64,000 nucleotides of DNA from CAZQXD01 sp964597315 (GCA_964597315.1 CAZQXD010000013.1:1-64000), one strand, 5' to 3'. Shown: positions 50,899-59,191, counted from the stretch's first letter. Made by a program: numbers and translations. The notes: generated from the sequence alone by a model not told the origin.

Positions 50899-51909
50899 TT
50901 AGGTCTCGGTGGCGATTTCGCGGCTGCAGTTGGCTTCCTGCCGGGGCTGCGATTCCGACGTTTCCGTGGCCTGGATGCCCAGCCGTTGAAATAACCGGCG
51001 GTCTTGGTCGGCTTCGGGATTGTCGGTGGTCAGTAACTTATCCCCATAAAAAATACTGTTGGCGCCGGCCAGGAAGCACAGGGCCTGGGCTTCGTCGGTC
51101 ATCTCGCCGCGTCCGGCGGACAGGCGCACCACCGAGGCGGGCATCAGCAGCCGGGCCACGGCCACGGTGCGTACGAACTCCAAGGGGTCCAGCGGCTCGG
51201 CGCCGTATAAGGGTGTGCCTTGGACCTGGACCAGCAGGTTGATGGGCACGCTTTCTGGATGGCGGGGCAAATTGGCCAGGGCCACCAGCATCCCGGCCCG
51301 GTCCCGGCGATCCTCGCCCATGCCCACGATGCCCCCGGAGCAGACATTGATGCCAGCCCCGCGAACGCGTTCCAAAGTGTCTAGACGGTCCTGATAGGTG
51401 CGGGTAGTGATGATGCGCCCGTAGAACTCCGGGGAGGTATCAAGATTATGGTTGTAGTAGTCCAGCCCGGCGTGCTTGAGCCGCTCGGCTTGAGGCTCGC
51501 TGAGCATCCCTAGGGTAAGGCAGGTTTCCAGGCCCAGGGCCTTGACCTCTTCGACCATGGGGATCACCCGGTCCAGGTCGCGGTCCTTAGGATTGCGCCA
51601 GGCGGCGCCCATACAGAACCGGGAGGCGCCGTTGGCCTTGGCGGCGCGGGCGGCTTCCAGCACCTGCTCCAAAGGCAGTAACTGTTCCCGTTCCAGGCCG
51701 GTGTCGTAGCGTGCGCTCTGGGGACAATAGGCGCAGTCCTCGGGGCAAGCTCCGGTCTTGATGGATAGCAGAGTGCTGATCTGTACCCTGTTGGGATTAA
51801 AATGGCGGCGGTGGACGGTCTGGGCGCGGAACAGCAGGTCGGCGAAGGGCAGGGCGAACAGGGCCTCCACCTCGGCGGTGCGCCAGTCGTGGCGGATAGG
51901 GTCGGTCAT
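50899..51909 (-). CDS. bioB: Biotin synthase
   Basis: BioB is the radical SAM enzyme that inserts sulfur into dethiobiotin. The 336-residue protein has the CPEDCAYCPQS cluster motif, the second-cluster Cys in FCMGAAWRNPKDRD and CLTLGMLSEPQA, and RLSAGRGEM with the Arg ligand of the auxiliary [2Fe-2S] cluster. It overlaps the membrane protein gene upstream by 4 bases and precedes bioF. Confidence 0.97.
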   Translation of the reverse strand: MTDPIRHDWRTAEVEALFALPFADLLFRAQTVHRRHFNPNRVQISTLLSIKTGACPEDCAYCPQSARYDTGLEREQLLPLEQVLEAARAAKANGASRFCMGAAWRNPKDRDLDRVIPMVEEVKALGLETCLTLGMLSEPQAERLKHAGLDYYNHNLDTSPEFYGRIITTRTYQDRLDTLERVRGAGINVCSGGIVGMGEDRRDRAGMLVALANLPRHPESVPINLLVQVQGTPLYGAEPLDPLEFVRTVAVARLLMPASVVRLSAGRGEMTDEAQALCFLAGANSIFYGDKLLTTDNPEADQDRRLFQRLGIQATETSESQPRQEANCSREIATET

Positions 51910-52325
51910 TGGTTCTCGTCCTCCGAGGCGGGTTCAGGGTCCAGGTAGATGTCCGGCCAGTCGTCCCGGTGGATGCGCACCAGATCCAAGATGGACCAAG
52001 GGATGATGACCAGGGCCGCCAGAATCCAGGCGTATAGATAGTAAAGATATCCTTCGCCGGGGATGAACATGGCTGCGGCGGTGAAAAAGCCCGTCACCCC
52101 GTAGAATCGATAAGCGGCCCATTGGGTGTAGTGACCCACCTTGGGATTGGGATGGTGGCGGTTCATGGCATAGACCAACATGGACGCCCCGAACCAGAAG
52201 ATAACCAGCGGAATCAAGATGATGGCAACTATGTTGCCGTAGTCCATCAAGCTGGCTGCGGTGCGGGCGCTCGATCCCCGCACTAGCTTGCGGTCGCCGG
52301 GAGTGGTCTCGGACTGTTCCAGCAT
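51906..52325 (-). CDS. Small membrane protein upstream of bioB
   Basis: This 139-residue protein has four hydrophobic segments (about 30-55, 75-90, 95-115) and a charged tail (RIHRDDWPDIYLDPEPASEDENQ). I do not recognise the family. Its stop overlaps the bioB start (ATGA), so it is co-translated with bioB. The start at 52325 is chosen over 52385 because the latter would overlap the divergent comF region. Confidence 0.7.
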   Translation of the reverse strand: MLEQSETTPGDRKLVRGSSARTAASLMDYGNIVAIILIPLVIFWFGASMLVYAMNRHHPNPKVGHYTQWAAYRFYGVTGFFTAAAMFIPGEGYLYYLYAWILAALVIIPWSILDLVRIHRDDWPDIYLDPEPASEDENQ

Positions 52326-52432
52326 GGCTACGCTACCTGTAAGGGTTTGCCTAGAGGGCGGTTTTGGTGATTTTTGATGAATCACCTCATGGTACGGGTC
52401 TACTGGGCGCTGTCAACCGGAAAGGAATCCAG

Positions 52433-53155
52433 ATGGTTTACCAATGGACAAAAAAACTACAATCGCTCCTGTTCCCTCCCACCTGCTTGCTGTGCGGCGC
52501 TCTTGGGGATGGAGACCGGGACCTGTGTGGAGGTTGCCTACGGGACCTACCCCTGAATACGCCCTCCTGTCGGCGCTGCGCGCTACCTCTAGGGGCCGCC
52601 ACCGTTGCCCCGTGTGGTGACTGCCAGCGCCGACCACCGGCTTTCGACGCGGCGCGGGCTGCCTATCTCTATGACTATCCCCTGGATTATCTGATCAAGG
52701 CTCTGAAATACCAGGGGCGGCTGAGCGTGGCCCGGCTGTTGGGCGAGGTGCTGGCGGAGACCCTGGCTGACGAACCCCGCCCCGATTGCATTATTCCCAT
52801 TCCCCTGCATCCCTCGCGACTGCGGCAACGGGGATTCAACCAGTCCGTTGAGCTGGCCCGGCCAGTGGCTCGCCGGTTGGGCGTACCGGTGGTGGTGGAT
52901 TGCCTGCGGCGGCTGCGGCCCACCCTGCCTCAGGTCGGCCAGGATGCCCGGGAGCGGCGCGCCAATCTGCGGGGGGCTTTCGGTGTCCACGGGGCGCCGC
53001 CGCCCCGGGTGGCGCTGTTGGATGATGTGGTCACCACCGGCAGCACCGTCGATGAGGCGGCGCGGACGTTGCGGGCGGCGGGGGTCGAGGAGATTTGGGT
53101 ATGGGCGGTGGCCAGGACAGCAGGGCAGCTTGAAAGCGAAAAAAATGAGCATTGA
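52433..53155 (+). CDS. comF: ComF-family phosphoribosyltransferase
   Basis: This 240-residue protein has an N-terminal zinc ribbon (CLLCGALG, CGGC, CRRCALPL, CGDC) and a C-terminal PRT domain with VALLDDVVTTGSTVDEA and the upstream PIPLHPSRLRQRGFNQS. ComF/GntX proteins affect DNA uptake and utilisation in competent bacteria. It is divergent from the bioB operon, as in many gammaproteobacteria. Start ATG 52433 has AAGGAA upstream. Confidence 0.94.
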   Translation: MVYQWTKKLQSLLFPPTCLLCGALGDGDRDLCGGCLRDLPLNTPSCRRCALPLGAATVAPCGDCQRRPPAFDAARAAYLYDYPLDYLIKALKYQGRLSVARLLGEVLAETLADEPRPDCIIPIPLHPSRLRQRGFNQSVELARPVARRLGVPVVVDCLRRLRPTLPQVGQDARERRANLRGAFGVHGAPPPRVALLDDVVTTGSTVDEAARTLRAAGVEEIWVWAVARTAGQLESEKNEH

Positions 53156-53158
53156 ATG

Positions 53159-53187
53159 TTGCAACGCACCATCGGCTTTGTTATGAT
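53159..53187 (+). promoter_or_regulatory. Strong sigma-70 promoter of the phasin gene
   Basis: TTGCAA at 53159-53164 and TATGAT at 53182-53187 are 17 bases apart. The expected transcription start near 53194 is about 40 bases before the phasin ATG, leaving room for a leader with TGGAG. Confidence 0.7.
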
Positions 53188-53233
53188 GCACCGCAACACA
53201 GACCTAAACCCCACAAACACTGGAGTACACAGC

Positions 53234-53587
53234 ATGAATGAGCAAATCGTCGCCAAACTGAATGAGCAGGTCAAGCCGGTCCTGGAGAATGTCCAGAAGC
53301 TGAACAAGCTGGCCGTGGCCAACGTGGAGAAGCTGGCCGCCCTGCAGATGGCCTCCCTGAAGTCCCTGTCCGAGATCGGCCTGGGCCAGCTCAAGGCTGC
53401 GGTCGAAGTCAAGGACGCCAAGGGCGCCCAGGACTACCTGGCCTCTCAGAGCCAGGCCGCCAAGACCGTCAGCGATAAGCTGGTAGCCGACGCCAAGGCC
53501 GTGGCCAAGCTGAACGCCGAGTACGTGGCCGAAGCCCAGAAGATCGTCCGTGAGAGCGTCGAAGCCGTGGTGCCCAAGGCTGCCTAA
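53234..53587 (+). CDS. Phasin
   Basis: This 117-residue Ala/Lys/Val-rich helical protein belongs to the phasin family that coats polyhydroxyalkanoate granules: QVKPVLENVQKLNKLAVANV, QMASLKSLSEIGLGQLKAAV and AKTVSDKLVADAKAVAKL. Strong codon bias (mostly AAG, CTG, GCC), a good promoter and a terminator point to high expression. No PHA synthase is in the window. The start is at MNEQIVAK with TGGAG upstream. Confidence 0.9.
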   Translation: MNEQIVAKLNEQVKPVLENVQKLNKLAVANVEKLAALQMASLKSLSEIGLGQLKAAVEVKDAKGAQDYLASQSQAAKTVSDKLVADAKAVAKLNAEYVAEAQKIVRESVEAVVPKAA

Positions 53588-53613
53588 GCCCGATCGGCCC
53601 GACTCCCGGAAGG

Positions 53614-53644
53614 CCGCCCTCCCCCTCGGGAGGGCGGTTTTTTT
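53614..53644 (+). terminator. Rho-independent terminator after phasin gene
   Basis: CCGCCCTCCC and GGGAGGGCGG form a perfect 10-bp stem with a 4-base loop, followed by seven T residues. Confidence 0.95.
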
Positions 53645-53693
53645 ATGGGCGTGGCCATCCTAAAAACCTAGTTTTTTAGTCTACTATTGGGAC

Positions 53694-54119
53694 ATGAATA
53701 CCGTCTATCTGCCCGGTCCGATTCGGCAGCGTCTCGAACAATGGGCGGCGACCGACTATCCTCATGAAGCCTGCGGGGTACTGGTAGGCGCCCAGCGGGA
53801 TGACGAGGTCCAGATTCAGCGGGTGGTCCAGGTCCGCAATATGAATACCGACCGCGCCCGAGACCGCTTCGAGTTGAACGGCGAAGACCTGCTTCGGGTC
53901 GATGCCGAGGCCGAGGCCGAGGGCCTGGACATCGTCGGCATCTGGCACACCCACCCCGACCATCCGGCCCTACCCTCGGAGACCGACCGGGCCTGGGCCT
54001 GGCAGGGCTGGTCTTATGTGATCCTGGCGGTGGACAGGGGCCGGGTGGTGGACCTGTGCTGCTGGCGGCTGGTGGACGGGCAGTTCCAAGAGGAGACCGT
54101 ACACTCATGGCAATCATAA
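53694..54119 (+). CDS. JAMM/MPN+ (M67) metallopeptidase
   Basis: This 141-residue protein has the JAMM zinc motif: Glu in YPHEACGVLVG, then HTHPDHPALPSETD supplying two His and Asp. Bacterial members cut the C-terminal residues from ubiquitin-like sulfur carriers (for example Mec+ with CysO, QbsD with QbsE). The next gene is such a carrier whose tail needs trimming, and the reading frames overlap by 13 bases, which makes this substrate very likely. Confidence 0.93.
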   Translation: MNTVYLPGPIRQRLEQWAATDYPHEACGVLVGAQRDDEVQIQRVVQVRNMNTDRARDRFELNGEDLLRVDAEAEAEGLDIVGIWHTHPDHPALPSETDRAWAWQGWSYVILAVDRGRVVDLCCWRLVDGQFQEETVHSWQS

Positions 54120-54385
54120 TCGTGCCTATCCCCACGCCTTTGCGCGCCTTCACCGACGGCGTCGACCGGCTGAACGGACAGGGCGGCACTGGGGGCGAGG
54201 TGGTCCTGGCCTTGGGCCGCGACTATAAAGGTCTGGGCCAGTGCGTTCTCAATCGGAGCGTCCGCGCTTTTGTAGATCTGTTTCTGCACTGCAGCGACAT
54301 TCGCGCCCTGGAGGGGCTGGATACCCGGGTCGCCGACGGCCAGTCCCTCGCCATCGTGCCCGCCGTGGCGGGAGGCGGGTCATGA
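54107..54385 (+). CDS. MoaD/ThiS-like sulfur carrier with masked di-glycine tail
   Basis: This 92-residue beta-grasp protein begins MAIIIVPIPTPLRAFTDG and ends VAGGGS. Ubiquitin-like carriers are activated at a free C-terminal GG, so the terminal Ser (and possibly Gly) must be removed first; the JAMM peptidase gene directly upstream fits. The stop overlaps the E1-like gene start (ATGA). It could supply sulfur for cysteine, a cofactor or a thio-metabolite. Confidence 0.85.
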   Translation: MAIIIVPIPTPLRAFTDGVDRLNGQGGTGGEVVLALGRDYKGLGQCVLNRSVRAFVDLFLHCSDIRALEGLDTRVADGQSLAIVPAVAGGGS

Positions 54386-55551
54386 GCGCCAAGGACCGCC
54401 GTCTCCTCGTTCTGAAGGCACTGATCCCCGAGGTCAGCCCCGCTGAGGCTCTGGACCTGCAAGCCCACGGCGCGGCTCTCATCGACGTGCGGGAGCAGGA
54501 CGAGATCGCCCAGGGCAGCCCCAAGGGCGCCCACCGCCTAGGCCGGAGCTATCTGGAACTGCGTATCGAGCAAGCAGTGTCGGATACCGGGCGCACGGTG
54601 CTGACCCTGTGCGGCGGTGGGGTGCGTTCCCTGTTCGCAGCCGAGGACCTCCAGCGCCTGGGCTATAAGGACGTGCGCTCGGTGGCGGGGGGCTTTTCCC
54701 GCTGGAAAAACGAAGGCTTGCCTTTCGAACTGCCGCGACTGCTCAGTGGCGATGCCCGGGAGCGCTATTCCCGGCATCTGCTGATGCCGGAGGTGGGAGA
54801 AGAAGGCCAACTCAAGCTCCTGGACAGCAAGGTGCTGCTGATCGGCGCCGGCGGACTAGGCTCCCCGGCGGCCTTGTATCTGGCCGCCGCCGGGGTGGGC
54901 GCCCTGGGCATCATCGATCACGACATTGTCGATCGCAGCAATCTGCAACGGCAGATCCTGCATAGCGACGAACGGGTGGGCATCTCCAAGGTGGACTCGG
55001 CCCGGACCGCCATTACCGCCCTCAATCCAGAGATTAAAGTAGTCCCAATGGCGGTCCGTCTGAACAGTGGCAATGTGGAGGAGATTTTCGCCGGCTACGA
55101 TCTGGTGGTGGACGGCTCCGACAACTTTCCCACGCGATATCTGGTTAACGACGCCTGCGTCAAGCTGGGGCTGCCCAATGTACACGGCTCGGTTTACCGC
55201 TTCGAGGGCCAGGTGACAGTATTCTGGCCGGGCCGCGAGGATCGGCCCGGTCCCTGTTACCGTTGTTTGTACCCGGAGCCGCCGCCCCCGGAACTGGCCC
55301 CCTCCTGCGCCGAAGCGGGGGTGCTGGGGGTGCTGCCCGGGGTGATTGGCCTGCTGGAGGCGGTGGAGGCTCTGAAACTGCTGTTGGGCAAGGGCGAGCC
55401 ACTGGTGGGGCGGTTGCTGTGGTACGACGCCCTGGACGCCCGGTTTACCGAGCTACAACTGCGCCGCGACCCCAAGTGTCGCTATTGTGGCGACCATGGG
55501 GAGTTTCCGGGTTACGTGGACTATGAACAGTTCTGCGCCTCCCGGGCCTGA
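54382..55551 (+). CDS. Rhodanese-MoeB/ThiF E1-like activating enzyme fusion
   Basis: This 389-residue protein starts with a rhodanese domain (about 10-115; IDVREQDEIAQ and active loop LCGGGVRS), then an E1-like adenylation domain. The latter has LIGAGGLGSPAALYLA, NLQRQILHS, DGSDNFPTRYLVND, CYRCLYP and CRYCG zinc Cys pairs, and SCAEAGVLG. MoeB-type enzymes adenylate the carrier's di-glycine, and the rhodanese can donate persulfide sulfur. In the common MOCS3 type the rhodanese follows the E1 domain; here it precedes it. It is third in the JAMM-carrier-E1 operon. Confidence 0.92.
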   Translation: MSAKDRRLLVLKALIPEVSPAEALDLQAHGAALIDVREQDEIAQGSPKGAHRLGRSYLELRIEQAVSDTGRTVLTLCGGGVRSLFAAEDLQRLGYKDVRSVAGGFSRWKNEGLPFELPRLLSGDARERYSRHLLMPEVGEEGQLKLLDSKVLLIGAGGLGSPAALYLAAAGVGALGIIDHDIVDRSNLQRQILHSDERVGISKVDSARTAITALNPEIKVVPMAVRLNSGNVEEIFAGYDLVVDGSDNFPTRYLVNDACVKLGLPNVHGSVYRFEGQVTVFWPGREDRPGPCYRCLYPEPPPPELAPSCAEAGVLGVLPGVIGLLEAVEALKLLLGKGEPLVGRLLWYDALDARFTELQLRRDPKCRYCGDHGEFPGYVDYEQFCASRA

Positions 55552-55608
55552 GAGCCGGGCGGCATGGTGGCTGAATCCGCCATACCTAAAAAAATCGACA
55601 GGACCCAC

Positions 55609-56694
55609 ATGAACTCCCGTTTCATCCGCTTTGCCATTATCTGGGTTTTGATACTGGCCACCGTATGGATCGCCGATAGCTTCATTCGGGTGGTGCTGCT
55701 CACCGCCAGCGAGCCGCGCTCGGTCACTCCCCGGGGTTCCCTGACCGATACCGAGCAAAGCACGGTGCAATTATTCGAGAACCTGGCCCCTTCGGTGGTG
55801 TTCATCGTCATCGAGAGCCACTCCGGTGGTTTCTGGGGGGGTGTTCCTGGGCGGCGGGGGGCGGGGTCCGGCTTTATCTGGGATGCCGCCGGTCATGTGG
55901 TCACCAATCACCACGTGGTGGCCGGGGCCGACCGGGTGCTGGTGCGGGTGGACGACACCGAAACCCTGGCCGCCCGGGTGGTGGGCACGGCCCCCGATTA
56001 CGATCTGGCGGTGGTCAAGCTGCTCGGCGGACGCACCCCCTTGCGACCCATTCCCGTGGGCAGTTCCACTGACTTGCGGGTGGGCCAGGCGGCCTTCGCC
56101 ATCGGCAACCCCTTCGGCCTGGCCCGCACCCTGACCACCGGAGTGATCAGCGCCCTGGACCGGCGCCTGCCCACTGCACCCAACCGGGAGGTGCGGGGAG
56201 TGATCCAAACCGATGCCGCCATCAATCCCGGCAATTCCGGCGGCCCCTTGCTGGATTCCGCCGGCCGCTTGATCGGAGTCAACACTGCTATCCTCTCGGA
56301 GACTGGAGTTTCCGCCGGCATTGGTTTCGCGGTGCCGGTGGCCGTGGTCAACCGGGTGGTGCCCCAGTTGATCGCCGAGGGGCGGGTGGATCGTCCGGGC
56401 ATTGGCATCGTCGCCCTGCCCGAGGAACTGGTCGCCGGATTGGGGGTGAGCGGCATCGTCATCGACCAGGTGCTGCCCGGCTCCAGCGCCGCGACCGCTG
56501 GTCTGCGGGGCCTAGACCGTCGCCGCCGCCGGTTGGGGGATATCATCACCCATGTTCAGGGTCGACCGGTCAGCAGCGTGGCCGATCTGGCGGCCGTACT
56601 TCAGGAACTGGGGGTGGGCAATACCGCAGAACTGACCGTGCTTCGGGGCGGCCAGACGCGCACCGTGCAGGTGCGCATCATGGACATCGGCTGA
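55609..56694 (+). CDS. DegS-like HtrA serine protease
   Basis: This 361-residue protein has an N-terminal membrane anchor (about 5-24), a trypsin-like domain with catalytic His in VTNHHVVAG, Asp in DYDLAVVKLL and Ser in NPGNSGGPLLDSAG, and one C-terminal PDZ domain (about 255-358). The size and single PDZ resemble DegS, which senses outer-membrane stress and starts sigma-E signalling. No rseA or rpoE lies nearby. Start ATG 55609 has CAGGACC upstream; an earlier in-frame ATG (55564) is possible. Confidence 0.92.
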   Translation: MNSRFIRFAIIWVLILATVWIADSFIRVVLLTASEPRSVTPRGSLTDTEQSTVQLFENLAPSVVFIVIESHSGGFWGGVPGRRGAGSGFIWDAAGHVVTNHHVVAGADRVLVRVDDTETLAARVVGTAPDYDLAVVKLLGGRTPLRPIPVGSSTDLRVGQAAFAIGNPFGLARTLTTGVISALDRRLPTAPNREVRGVIQTDAAINPGNSGGPLLDSAGRLIGVNTAILSETGVSAGIGFAVPVAVVNRVVPQLIAEGRVDRPGIGIVALPEELVAGLGVSGIVIDQVLPGSSAATAGLRGLDRRRRRLGDIITHVQGRPVSSVADLAAVLQELGVGNTAELTVLRGGQTRTVQVRIMDIG

Positions 56695-56695
56695 T

Positions 56696-57142
56696 TCAGG
56701 GAGGCGGGGCGTGCAGCCAGAACGTCACCGGACCATCGTTGACCAGGCTGACCTGCATATGGGCGCCGAAGCGGCCGGTGGCCACCCTGGGATGGGCCGC
56801 CCGGGCCTGGGCCGCCAGGTATGCAAACAGCCGTTCTCCCTGCTGTGGGGGGGCCGCCGGGGTGAAGCTGGCCCGCATCCCCTTGCGGGTGTCCGCCGCT
56901 AGGGTGAACTGGGGCACCAGCAGCAGGCCGCCGCCGCAGTCGGTCAGGCTCAGATTCATCCGTCCCTGGGCGTCCGGGAACACCCGATAGCCCAACAACC
57001 GCTCCAGCAACCGCTCGGCCTGGGCTTCGGCGTCCCCTCGTTCCACGCCCACCAGCACCAGCAGACCCCGGTCGATGGTCTCCACGGTTGCTCCAGCCAC
57101 CTCCACCCGGGCCTGGTTGACCCGCTGTAGCAGGCCGATCAC
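56696..57142 (-). CDS. dtd: D-aminoacyl-tRNA deacylase
   Basis: Dtd removes D-amino acids (and glycine from mischarged tRNA-Ala) from tRNAs. The 148-residue protein has QRVNQARVEVAG, the SQFTLAADTRKGMRASF active loop and the cross-subunit NDGPVTFWL Gly-Pro motif. It overlaps the pip start by 4 bases. Confidence 0.95.
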   Translation of the reverse strand: MIGLLQRVNQARVEVAGATVETIDRGLLVLVGVERGDAEAQAERLLERLLGYRVFPDAQGRMNLSLTDCGGGLLLVPQFTLAADTRKGMRASFTPAAPPQQGERLFAYLAAQARAAHPRVATGRFGAHMQVSLVNDGPVTFWLHAPPP

Positions 57143-58089
57143 GCCAGCCGCGCCGCCATGGCACGGGTAGCCTCAACCAAGGCGTCGGCGGTGCCCGGCT
57201 CGGTAGCGGCATGGCCGGCGTCGGGGATGATCTTTAGCTCCGCCTCAGGCCAGACCCGTGACAAGGCCCATGCGTTGTCCAGGGGACAGATGACATCGTA
57301 GCGGCCGTGGACGATGACCCCCGGAATGCCGCGCAGGCGAGTGGCGTCGCGTAGCAACTGGTCGGGCTTTAGAAAGCTGTCATGGACAAAATAATGACAT
57401 TCGATGCGGGCCAGACTCAGGGCTAGATGGGCCTCTCCAAAGTGTTCCACCAGATTCGGATCAGGACGCAGGGCCAGGGCGCCCCCTTCCCAGACCGACC
57501 AGGCTTTGGCCACTCGCATCCGCTCCACCTCGTCGTCGCCCGTCAGCCGCCGGTAATATGCGCCCACCAGGTCGTCTCGCTCGATTTCGGGGATGGGTTC
57601 CAGATAGGCCTCCCACAGGTCCGGGAACAGCCGACTGGCGCCGTCCTGATAAAACCAGCGGATATCCTGGGGACGGGCCAGGAAAACCCCGCGCAGGATC
57701 AGTCCCAGCACCCGCTGGGGATGGGTCTCGGCATAAGCCAAGGCCAGGGTAGAACCCCAGGAGCCGCCGAAAACCACCCAGCCCGGGATGCCCAGCCGCT
57801 CCCGAAGCGTTTCCAGGTCCGCCACCAGGTCCCAAGTGGTGTTGTCTAGCAACTCCGCATGGGGGGTGGAGCGGCCAGCGCCGCGCTGGTCGAACAGTAT
57901 GATCCGATACCGCGCCGGGTCGAAGAACCGGCGGTGCAGCGGCTCGCAACCGGCTCCGGGGCCGCCGTGCAGGAACAGGACCGGCAGCCCTTCGGGATTG
58001 CCGCATTCTTCTACATACAGTGTGTGTCGATGATCCACGGCGACTCGGTGGGTCGCATAGGGATTGACCTCGGGATACAGAGAACCCAT
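57139..58089 (-). CDS. pip: Proline iminopeptidase
   Basis: This 316-residue alpha/beta hydrolase releases N-terminal proline from peptides. It has LFLHGGPGAGCEPLHRRFFDP, the nucleophile elbow VFGGSWGSTLALAYAE, a helical cap and the Asp/His pair near HGRYDVICPLDNA and PDAGHAATEPG. It is upstream of dtd and its start lies 29 bases from the GacA-type palindrome. Confidence 0.95.
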   Translation of the reverse strand: MGSLYPEVNPYATHRVAVDHRHTLYVEECGNPEGLPVLFLHGGPGAGCEPLHRRFFDPARYRIILFDQRGAGRSTPHAELLDNTTWDLVADLETLRERLGIPGWVVFGGSWGSTLALAYAETHPQRVLGLILRGVFLARPQDIRWFYQDGASRLFPDLWEAYLEPIPEIERDDLVGAYYRRLTGDDEVERMRVAKAWSVWEGGALALRPDPNLVEHFGEAHLALSLARIECHYFVHDSFLKPDQLLRDATRLRGIPGVIVHGRYDVICPLDNAWALSRVWPEAELKIIPDAGHAATEPGTADALVEATRAMAARLA

Positions 58090-58117
58090 AGTGCCTCCAA
58101 ACCGCCCAAGGCTATAA

Positions 58118-58135
58118 GGTAAGAAATTTCTTACA
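58118..58135. promoter_or_regulatory. GacA (UvrY)-type binding palindrome upstream of the CsrB-like RNA
   Basis: GGTAAGAAATTTCTTACA matches the GacA upstream activating sequence TGTAAG-N6-CTTACA in 11 of 12 fixed positions. It lies about 100 bases before the RNA's likely start, a usual position for rsmZ/csrB promoters. It is also 29 bases upstream of pip, so an effect on pip cannot be excluded. Confidence 0.75.
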
Positions 58136-58219
58136 TTCGGTTACGAAAATAGCTTACCAAAGTGCAAGTGTTATCCGTACTACGGGGCGGCAATTGCTGT
58201 GCCACACTATAGACCACTC

Positions 58220-58435
58220 AAGGATGGGAAACAGGGACGGATAAGGACCAGGACCCAGCCGCAGGAAGCGGTTGACGGCTGAGGGTAAGCCCTCTCTAGG
58301 AATGAGTTCGTCAGGGAGCGTGCGGCGTTCTCCGCGAGGATTACGGAAAGCCTTGCGGCAATCGCTGAGTATCACCTTCTCAACCAAGTTTGGCTGCTTT
58401 AAATTAACCGGCGGATTCTGTCCGCCGGTTTTTTT
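58220..58435 (+). ncRNA. CsrB/RsmZ-like CsrA-sequestering small RNA
   Basis: The roughly 215-base plus-strand segment contains twelve GGA motifs (for example AAGGATGGGA, AGGGACGGATAAGGA, CAGGAAG, TAGGAATG, CAGGGAG, GAGGATT, ACGGAAAG), several times the chance expectation. These are the core CsrA/RsmA binding sequence. The segment is preceded by TATAGA at 58208-58213 with a poor -35, as in activator-dependent promoters, and by the GacA palindrome at 58118-58135. A perfect terminator closes it. No open frame here is convincing. The RNA would sponge CsrA and control carbon storage and motility. The start is estimated. Confidence 0.72.
58406..58435 (+). terminator. Rho-independent terminator of the CsrB-like RNA
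   Basis: AACCGGCGGA, TTCTG, TCCGCCGGTT make a 10-bp perfect stem continued by a run of T residues on the plus strand only. No protein gene on that strand ends here, which is why a small RNA is inferred. Confidence 0.9.
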
Positions 58436-58438
58436 GCT

Positions 58439-59191
58439 CTAAAGAATATAGTCCACGACCTCATCCAGGCTGTCGAATACCCGGCCGCCCCGGTTTTCCA
58501 CCCACTTTTCGTCCCCATGCCGGTATTTACCAGTGCGTACCAGAATACCCTGTAGGCCGACATCCATGGCGCCGGCGACATCTGTCTGGGCATCGTCACC
58601 CACCATGACCACGTGTTCGGCGGGTAGCCCCAGGCTGGCCACCGCAGCCAGAAAAAAATCCGCTGCAGGCTTGCCCAGCACCACCGCCTCGGTATCGGCG
58701 GCATATTCCAGGGCCGCCACAAAAGGGCCTATGTCCAGACTTAGACCATCCTGTTCCCGGAAATAGCGGTTCTTGCCCATGGCCAGTAAGGGCGCGCCCT
58801 CTAACAGCAGCCGAAAAGCTAGGTTCAGAGCGTCATAGCCGAAAGCCTGCCCGGCATCGCCCATCAGCACGGCGTCCGGGGGCGATGGCTTCAGGTCCGC
58901 GAACTCGGGTTCCAGTTCGGGGTGAATCAGCAATTGGGGGTGCAGGGCATGCTCGGCCAGATACCCCCGGGCGGCCATGGCTGGCGTGAAAATGGCGGCC
59001 TCTGGAATCAGCAGGCCCAATCCTTTGAGCTTGTCCACGATACCGCGTCGGGTGATCCGGGTAGTATTGGTGATAAAGCGCATGGGGATACCAGCGGCGC
59101 GCAGACTGAGCAGGGTGTCATGGGCGCCGGGCAGGGTGTGGCCGCCCACATAGAACACGCCACCGAGATCGAACAGGACGCCCTGGATCAT
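58439..59191 (-). CDS. HAD-superfamily (subclass IIA, LHPP-like) phosphatase homologue
   Basis: This 250-residue protein has HAD motif I VLFDLGGVFYVGG, motif II RFITNTTRITRRG, the Lys motif GKPAADFF and motif IV MVGDDAQTDVAGAM. The acid/base Asp two residues after the nucleophile is Gly (DLG), but the LHPP branch (phospholysine/phosphohistidine phosphatases) also lacks that Asp (DIS), so it may still act on labile phosphates. It lies between the small RNA and trpF. Confidence 0.85.
   Translation of the reverse strand: MIQGVLFDLGGVFYVGGHTLPGAHDTLLSLRAAGIPMRFITNTTRITRRGIVDKLKGLGLLIPEAAIFTPAMAARGYLAEHALHPQLLIHPELEPEFADLKPSPPDAVLMGDAGQAFGYDALNLAFRLLLEGAPLLAMGKNRYFREQDGLSLDIGPFVAALEYAADTEAVVLGKPAADFFLAAVASLGLPAEHVVMVGDDAQTDVAGAMDVGLQGILVRTGKYRHGDEKWVENRGGRVFDSLDEVVDYIL

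Noticed and set aside
52326..52432. A BirA operator between bioB operon and comF
   Set aside because: I looked for the TTGTAAACC/GGTTTACAA arms and found only partial matches with wrong spacing.
58154..58387. 77-codon minus-strand frame opposite the small RNA
   Set aside because: No SD and no family resemblance; the GGA motifs, GacA box and plus-strand terminator explain the region better.
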